From Ophiostoma sp. CBS 140.51 (lineage: Eukaryota > Ascomycota > Sordariomycetes > Ophiostomatales > Ophiostomataceae): 26,454 bases of DNA. Below the pieces are notes generated by a model. It was not told the origin of the DNA and did not search any database. It saw only the letters and a program-made list of their open reading frames with translations. Shown one piece after another: positions 20,501 to 26,454 of this stretch (position 1 is its first letter; each line of letters begins with the position of its first letter). The stretch lies in assembly GCA_029298735.1 (NCBI GenBank), contig JANSLP010000405.1, positions 1-26,454 on the forward strand, read 5' to 3'. A program made the position numbers and the translations under genes.

Positions 20501-22107
20501 CAGAGCACGCTCCAAGTAGGAAACAGCCGGGTTGTAGTCCACCTCCTCCTCACAAATGAGGCCCATACCGATCAGGGCGATTATAGCCTCCTTGTTGTGT
20601 GACAGCACCTTTTCAAACAGCCGTTTTGCCTCGGGATGATTGTGTGGCACTTGGTGATAGATGAGTGATGTACCGAGCGAACCATCCAAGGCGTCCTCGG
20701 TGTTCTGAAAGGCCATGCCTGTGCTGCTCTTGCGGTCTTCGAGCCGCTTCAGAGACTTGCGCACCAGATCAATGTTGTCAGAGTGCTCCTCGGTGTTCTG
20801 GTACCAGGCACTCAGCATCCGAGCGGCCAGAAACGCCTTAGACTCCGCGACGCCTTCTTTCAGCAGTGCCAAACGCTCTTCATCTGTTGTGGGCAATGGC
20901 ACAATCTTTCGCCTTGGTTTCCGCTTCTCCTTCTTGTTGTCGCCCTCACCTTCACCCTCTTCCTCCTCGTCTTCGGACACTTCCTCTTCCTCTTCTCCCT
21001 CCTCGTCCTTATTTTTCTTCTTCTTATTTGCCTCTTCTTGTTTTGGGTCCGCAGGCGGCTCGCCAAACGGAGACAGATCGCTCGTCAAAAAGCCAGACAA
21101 AGCTTTGCCCAGACCCGACTCAGGGAAGAACGCCCTGTACTCCCACAGCAGCGCCGCATCCCAGTCGCGAATCTCGGCCAGATCCTGCCAGTCAACGGCA
21201 ATGTCCCACGCCAACCGGAACGGCTGCTTGATAATCACCATGCCCTTGGCAAACTTGATCACTTCATCCCGTTCAGCTGCCTTGACCTCACCCGAGAACG
21301 CAGATAGACGGTCCACACGGTATGCCAGCAGCTTCTCTTCGTATTCGTGCCGTAGATCATCGTCTTTTGTCCAGTTGATGAGCTCGCTGTAGATGTGCGT
21401 CAGTGGGCTCGTGGCAAACACCTCGCTTTTGACTTCCTTTGTAACATCCGCCAGTCGAGCTCCGATTCGTGTTCTCCGTTCGCCGATCAAAGTGTTGATT
21501 CGTCGTGTCTCGTCCGCCTCGACAAGCTTGGCCATCGTCTCGTAGGTGGTTGCTGGGGGTAGGACACGGCCCACGAGCGTCGGGTAGATAGGAGAGTCTG
21601 GAAGAATAATACCCAGAGCGTCAACAATCTGCTTGCTGTCGCCAATCTTGCGGGCAAAGCCGACAAACTTGTCCACGACGCCCTGGCACTTGAACAGATC
21701 TGCGGCATCGCGGAAGATGAGCGACAGCTGCAGGGCCGCCACCTTGTATTTCGGGATCGATGATGCACCCTGCTTCTCGTACACCTGGATCAGGCCCTGC
21801 CATCCTTGCGCATCAGCCGGCTTCACTCGCGTCGCTTCTTCATAGACTGGGACAGCCTCGTCGAGCTTCCCCGCCTTGTCCAAAGCGAAGCCCAGAAAGA
21901 TGAGTCTAAGAAGTCAGTGCCCCGGCTTTCATTCAGTCACCGCACAGTATGTACTCACGCCTGATAGCTCTTCGGGTCGGCTTCGAGCACATCCCTCGCC
22001 TGCTGTGCTGCATCGTCAAACTTTTGTTGCTTCAAAAGCTCGCCAATGGCCTTGAGCTGTGCTTTCGCGCCCGACGCCGCGCTGCCGGGTTTTTTCAGCC
22101 CAGCCAT
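17549..22107 (-). CDS. ski3: SKI3, TPR scaffold of the Ski (superkiller) complex
   Basis: The exons are 22107-21959 and 21905-17549; the 53-nt intron has donor GTGAGT, branch CTGAC and acceptor CTTAG. The product is 1501 aa. It starts MAGLKKPGSAASGAK, then KAIGELLKQQKFDDAAQQAR and SYQALIFLGFALDKAGKLDE, the first tetratricopeptide repeats. TPR repeats recur along the whole length (for example NKAMMSFRMATRL and YNLGWAEYRAH), as in Ski3/TTC37. A highly charged insert (about 334-385, Lys-rich then Glu-rich) separates the N-terminal arm from the central array. SKI3 holds the helicase Ski2 and Ski8 together and feeds cytoplasmic mRNA from stalled ribosomes to the exosome for 3'-5' decay. The ATG at 22107 has a strong context (ACCATGG); the open frame upstream has no ATG. 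The gene is divergent from UTP22. Confidence 0.93.
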
Positions 22108-22572
22108 GGTTCTGGTGGGTGCATCAAAGTATAAATTAAAAAAGTGAAATTCAAAAGGAACGAAAGGGGGCAAAGAAACAAAAATAAAGGTGTTGATGTC
22201 GCCGCAAGCTGTGTGTTGTAGCTCGCCTCAGTGAAGCTTCCTGTTGGCGTCGCTGAATTAGCGGGGCGCAGCTCCCTAAACGCGCTGAAGCTTCAGGTAC
22301 GGCTTTAACGTCCCCGCCGGAGTGTGATCAACAATCATCCGTCTCTGTCGCCTTATCGGGGTAGTATCTTCTTATCGCGATAAGCCATCTTTTCCTCTTA
22401 TCGCCGCCAGTTTTTTTTTTTTAGTTTTTTTTAGGGAAGTCGCGACCAACAGCCAAAAGCTACAAGGCTACTAAGAAAAACATCACCAACGGCCGCCAAC
22501 GTCAGCATTTGCAACTGTCAACCCCGGCCTGTCACTCCCCCTCCAGACAATTGGCCTGCACAACCCGCAAAT
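22108..22572. promoter_or_regulatory. Divergent promoter region between SKI3 and UTP22
   Basis: This 465-bp gap is shared by the two genes. It holds a GATA-motif cluster at 22352-22403, two GAAGCTTC sites (22233-22240 and 22287-22294, the latter inside the perfect palindrome CTGAAGCTTCAG), and a T-rich tract at about 22411-22433. The right end is an A/C-rich leader for UTP22. Confidence 0.5.
22352..22403. promoter_or_regulatory. Cluster of four GATAAG motifs with a perfect palindrome
   Basis: CTTATCG occurs at 22352-22358, 22371-22377 and 22397-22403, and its reverse complement CGATAAG at 22378-22384. The two middle copies abut and form the 14-bp perfect palindrome CTTATCGCGATAAG. GATAAG is the core recognised by fungal GATA factors (AreA/NIT2 type). 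All four copies share the extra CG next to the core, so a factor other than a GATA zinc finger is also possible. The targets would be SKI3, UTP22 or both. Confidence 0.5.
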
Positions 22573-25500
22573 ATGGACACCAACCCGGCTAAACGCCGCA
22601 AGACCGACCATTCGGGTCCCGGCGAGGCTTACAGCGCCCTCCCCTTTGACGCCGCCGCCGCATCTGCCGGCCTCTTCCGGCCAAGCACTTTTATCCTCGA
22701 AACGGCCGAATTGCTTCAACAGAGCCGTGTCGACTACAGCAAGCTGCTGCCCAATGCCGAGGAGTTGCTGCGCAATGTCAAGACAGCCGTTGAGTCCGTC
22801 GACACCCACGAACCGGTACTGGTGGGTCTTTTTTGTCTTCCGTCCCATCTTCATCTGATGTGAAGACTTTCTAACTGTTGTTTCTTTTTTCACAGATCTC
22901 CAAAGCTTCAACGACTTTCGAGAAGAAGAACGCAATCAAGATCCCCTACCCGACCCCCCGTCCCGCCGATGACTCGCTGCTCAAGCTGTCCATGGAAGCC
23001 CCGGAACACTGCAACGTCGTCGGCAGCTATATCCTCAAAACAATGATCCGTTCTCAACGCGATTTCGCCGTCGATATGATTGTCGAAATGCCCAAGACGC
23101 TCTTCCAGGACAAGGACTACCTCAACTTGCGGTACTTTTACAAGCGGGCCTACTACCTAGCACACATTGCCAAGGCCGTGGCCAAGTCGGCGGCCCTGTC
23201 CAAGTCCCTGACGGACGTCTCCTTTGCCTACCTTGGCGACAACCCGCTTTTGCCGATTTTGGTTCTTACGCCCAGGGTTGCGGCTCCGGCCTCATCCAAG
23301 CCGAGCAAGAGTGCGCCCATCGAATGCAAGATCCGCATCATCCCTTGCTGCCCTGACGACCTGTTCCCGGCCGCCAAACTGCTGCCCAGCAAGAACGGCC
23401 TGCGTCCCGATGCTGTTTCTGAAACAACCGCTTCTACATCCGAATCGACCGAAGCAAAGGCCCTGCCTCCTACTCCCTTCTACAATGCCACTCTTAAGGC
23501 CGAGTCTACGTACTTGCCTTACCTTAAACTGCTCCACCAGACGCAAAAGTCCTGCTCGGCCTTTGTCGATGCCTGTCTGCTGGGCCGTGTGTGGCTGCAG
23601 CAGCGCGGCTTTGGCAGCTCTGTTGCCCGCGGCGGCTTTGGTGCATTTGAGTTTGCGACTCTCGTTGCCCTTCTCCTGCAGACCGGCAGCAAGAAGCGCC
23701 CATCGTCTAGCTCGTCTTCCAAAAAATCGACCTCCATCCTGTCACCCTCGCTCAGCAGCACGCAAATCTTCAAAGCCGTTGTCCAGTTCCTGGCGTCCAC
23801 CGACTTCCGCACAAAGGCGCGTGTTCTCGGCGGTCAGGTTGCCGACATCGACACTATCAAAGAGAGCACGCCCGTTCTCTTTGACGCCGGCAGCCGTCAG
23901 ATGAACTTTGCCTACAAGATGAGCGCCTGGTCGGCCGGTCTGCTGCGCCAGCATGCCAAGCGCACGCACGATCTGCTCAAGGACGACTCGGTCATCGACC
24001 AGTTCACGCCAACGTTTATTGCCCGCGCCGACATTGCCCTCGAGGCGTTCGACATGGTCGTCCGTGTCCGTCTTCCGTCGACGAACCCTGTGGTCAGCGC
24101 CGACGCTGCCAACCTGGGCCGCCACGGCGCTGTCTGGGACTTTGGCGACAGCGTCTTCCAGACCATGAAACGCGCTCTTGGTGACCGCGCCCAGCTTGTC
24201 CATGTCCAGCTGCCCTCCTCGTCTGCCTGGTCCACTGGCGAGCCGCTCCCTGAGACTACATCCAAAGATGAGGCATCACCCACCCACGTCGTTCTCTGCA
24301 TCTCCTTTGACGCCTCCAACATGACCCGCCACATCGACCACGGCCCGCCTGCCGAGGACAAGAAGGAGGCCAAGAAGTTCCGCGAATTCTGGGGTGAGCG
24401 TGCCGAGCTGCGCCGTTTCAAGGACGGCAGCATCCTCGAGACGCTCGTGTGGACGGCTGGCCAGTCGCCTGCTGGCCTGTGTGAGGAGATTACGCGCTAC
24501 ATTCTTTGCCACCGTCTGGGCCTGAAGGGTGAGGAGGATATCGAGGTCGTTGCCGGCAGCGATGCTGAGACTAGTTTCGCGGCCATGGTGCCCGTCACGC
24601 CTGTCGTCGACGCCGCGGCCTTCACCCTCGCTCGTGAAGCCTTTGCGACGCTCGAGGCCGACATCCGCGCCCTCGAGGACCTGCCGCTGCATGTGCGCCA
24701 AATATCTGCTATTGACCCGGCCCTGCGCTCGGCCACCATTACGCCGCCTGCTGTTCAGTCCCCCAAGGCTGTCCTGCACCCAATGGAGGTCGCCCTGTTC
24801 TTTGAGGCGTCCGGCAAGTGGCCCGACAACCTGGCCGCCATCCAGCGTGCCAAGATGGCCTTTTTGCTGCGCATTGGCGAGTCCCTCGAGGCTTCCAAGG
24901 CTGAGAAGGGCGACAGCGAGTCCCTTGAGACCTTTATCGGCCTTGAGAACGACGAGCAGGCCGGCACACGCAACAGCAGCATCGCCAACCTCGCCTACCT
25001 TGATATTGTCTACCGCGAGAACGCCGCCTTCCGTCTGCGCATCCACAGCGACCTCGAGGAGGCCATCTTGTCGCGCCAGACCCACGACAAGACTTTGGAT
25101 CAGCACACCCGCACCACCAGCGCCAACCTGCTGGCCGCCATCCGCCGCACTTTCACTGTCCTTCCCCTGCACACTCAGACCGTTTCGACGTATTGCACGC
25201 GTTTCCCCGCTCTGTCGCCCACCATCCGCCTCGTCAAGCGCTGGTTCAGCGCTCATAAGCTGACGTCCCACGTCTCTGAGGAGTTTATTGAGCTTGTGGT
25301 CTTGCACGTCTTCTTGCAGCCCTACCCGTGGCATACCCCTGCCAGCGCCGCGCCCGGTCTTCTGCGTGTGCTCCAGTTCCTAGCCCGCTGGGACTGGCGC
25401 ACGGAGCCGCTCACCGTCGACACGACCGGTATGGCGCCCATGCTGCCCGAGGAGGAAGAGGCTGCCGCTGCTGCCAAGGCCGTTGACCCGCGCACCCGTC

Positions 25501-26282
25501 TTGAGGCCTGGCGCAAGATCGACCCCAACATGAACCACACCGTCCTCTTTGTCTCGGCCACGCACGAGACCAGCGGCACTGCCTTCACGACCGACAACAG
25601 CGGCGGCCAGACCCGTCCGCAGCCTTCCAAGGTCGTGGCCTCGCGCATGACCAGCCTGGCCCGTGCTGCCTGCCGTTTGGTCAAGGAGAAGGATGTGTCG
25701 ACTTCATCTGAGGATGTCCGCCTGGACCCCGACCTGCTCTTTCAGCCGTCGCTGGCCGACTTTGATGTCCTCATCCATATCTCCCCGCGTGTCATCAAGC
25801 GCCTCATCAAGGGCGACATTGCCGAGGATGGCGCCAACAATGGTGACGCGTCCAAGCCTCGCCGCTCCATCTACAAGAACCTCGACGCCCGCACGGGCCG
25901 CGAGTTACATGCTCTACCCGCCCACCCTGTCCAGCTGCTGCTCGACCAGCTCAACCATGTTTACGGTGGTGGCGCCAGCTCTGGCGGTGGCGGCGTCGGT
26001 CCCATTGTCTTCTTCTACGGTGCACCCCAGGATGAGGACAAGGATGGAGACCACGTCATTGCTGCCCTGTGGAACCCACAGGTGCACCCGCGCTCCTTCC
26101 GCATCAATGTGCCCTGTTCGTTCAAGCCTGTCGTTGCGTCCAAGAAGAAGAGCAAGTCCAAGGAAGAGGAGACTGCTGCTGAGCCTTTGATCGAGGTCAA
26201 TCGGGAGGGTATTCTCGCCGAGATTGCGCGCATCGGTGGCTCGTTGATTGAGCAGATCGAGGTTGTTGAGAAGAAGGCTTAG
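22573..26282 (+). CDS. utp22: UTP22 (Nrap), small-subunit processome protein
   Basis: The exons are 22573-22821 and 22896-26282; the 74-nt intron has donor GTGGGT, branch TCTAAC and acceptor CACAG. The product is 1211 aa, near the usual size (yeast Utp22 is 1237). It begins with a basic segment (AKRRKTD) that could be a nuclear signal. Nrap-family signatures follow: EHCNVVGSYILKTMI, DKDYLNLRYFYKRAYYLAHI, LLGRVWLQQRGFG, RFKDGSILETLVW, and near the C-terminus VFFYGAPQD and ALWNPQVHPRSFRINVPCSF. The Nrap fold is a pair of catalytically dead nucleotidyltransferase/poly(A)-polymerase-like halves. UTP22 acts in the nucleolus with Rrp7 and the CK2-containing UTP-C module in early 18S rRNA processing. 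A Ser/Lys-rich loop interrupts the protein at about 358-371. Codon use is strongly GC-ending, as expected for a well-expressed gene. Confidence 0.95.
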
Positions 26283-26339
26283 CTAAACGTGTGTGTAGAT
26301 TGTACATTTTTGGCATATATTGAAAAGGTTAAAAAGTGT

Positions 26340-26454
26340 TTATATAGCATAGCGAATGTTGTTTTATCGTAGAATGCCGTGTGCGCGCCCGTCAGCTCGC
26401 ACTCAATGTAGAATTTCATGAGTGCGTGCAGCAGGTGCTTGTTGGCAAACTTGC
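26340..26454 (-). pseudogene. ufd2: UFD2 (UBE4-type) fragment, frameshifted, cut by window end
   Basis: Read on the minus strand from the window edge, one frame gives KFANKHLLHALMKFYIECEL followed by TGAHTAFYDK. This matches the conserved Ufd2 core as I remember it from UBE4B/Ufd2 (ALMKFY, TGA, FYDK). The family then continues with F-N/T-I-R-Y; here two bases (AC, 26362-26361) stand where the Phe codon should be. NIRY is then read in the shifted frame (26360-26349), followed by Ala-Ile and a stop at 26342-26340. No GT donor is near the break, so an intron does not explain it. The unshifted frame continues 28 unrelated codons and stops over the UTP22 stop codon. UFD2's U-box lies C-terminal to this region and would be missing. 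This is either a relic, a truncated gene or a sequence error. Confidence 0.65.

Noticed and set aside
20715..21392. Ser-rich 225-codon plus-strand frame
   Set aside because: Antisense of the charged insert of SKI3, same cause.
22108..22173. N-terminal extension of SKI3
   Set aside because: The open frame upstream begins with TTG, not ATG, and the ATG at 22107 has a strong context and family-like sequence.
24276..25334. 352-codon minus-strand frame inside UTP22
   Set aside because: Shadow of the conserved UTP22 exon; no recognisable motifs.
26283..26454. Intact exon of UFD2 ending in an intron
   Set aside because: No GT donor lies between the FYDK codons and the shifted NIRY codons, and homology continues in the other frame, which fits a base loss better.
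1..26454. tRNA genes, transposons, RIP-mutated repeats, CRISPR or a defence cluster
   Set aside because: I looked for T-loop consensus, terminal repeats, transposase-like frames and regular spaced repeats, and saw none that hold up by eye.

Overview
The window looks like nuclear DNA of a filamentous ascomycete fungus, most likely a sordariomycete-type genome. The evidence is short introns (53 to about 110 nt) with GTRNGT donors, CTAAC or CTGAC branch points and YAG acceptors, CT-rich untranslated leaders, GC-rich coding sequence, and a set of conserved fungal proteins in the sizes seen in Pezizomycotina. I cannot name the species from the sequence alone. There are no tRNA or rRNA genes, transposons, CRISPR arrays or biosynthetic clusters that I can see.

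Layout, left to right. 1-635 is the 3' flank of an Argonaute gene. 636-3864 (minus) is a three-exon Argonaute with an intact slicer tetrad and an intact 5'-phosphate pocket. 3865-6107 is a 2.2-kb gene-free stretch carrying the Argonaute promoter (TATA box and CT-rich leader) and an AT-rich patch with a 12-bp repeat. 6108-9593 (minus) is RNA14, the CstF-77-like scaffold of cleavage factor IA, with a probable intron in its 5' leader. A divergent 1.1-kb promoter region follows. 10859-11893 (plus) is ASF1, a histone H3-H4 chaperone, convergent with a small BolA gene at 12589-12936 (minus). 13713-15023 (plus) is a NIF3-family protein with a mitochondrial-type leader, convergent with VPS51 at 15186-16206 (minus; GARP tethering complex). 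16610-17371 (plus) is RMI1 (OB-fold partner of Sgs1-Top3). 17549-22107 (minus) is SKI3, the TPR scaffold of the Ski complex. It is divergent from UTP22 (22573-26282, plus; small-subunit processome) across a 465-bp promoter with a tight cluster of GATA motifs. The last 110 bases hold, on the minus strand, a fragment of the ubiquitin chain-elongation factor UFD2 that appears broken by a frameshift.

Most genes are housekeeping genes for RNA and chromatin: small-RNA silencing (Argonaute), mRNA 3'-end formation (RNA14), exosome-linked decay (SKI3), ribosome assembly (UTP22), nucleosome assembly (ASF1) and recombination-intermediate dissolution (RMI1). They do not form an operon or an obvious single pathway. 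All gene models were built by hand from reading frame, splice signals and protein-family continuity, and every coding total closes in frame. I did not find a convincing undescribed system. The points most worth checking are the UFD2 relic, the two short stop-free introns whose length is a multiple of three (in RNA14 and the BolA gene), the GATA palindrome between SKI3 and UTP22, and possible upstream ORFs at RMI1 and Argonaute.
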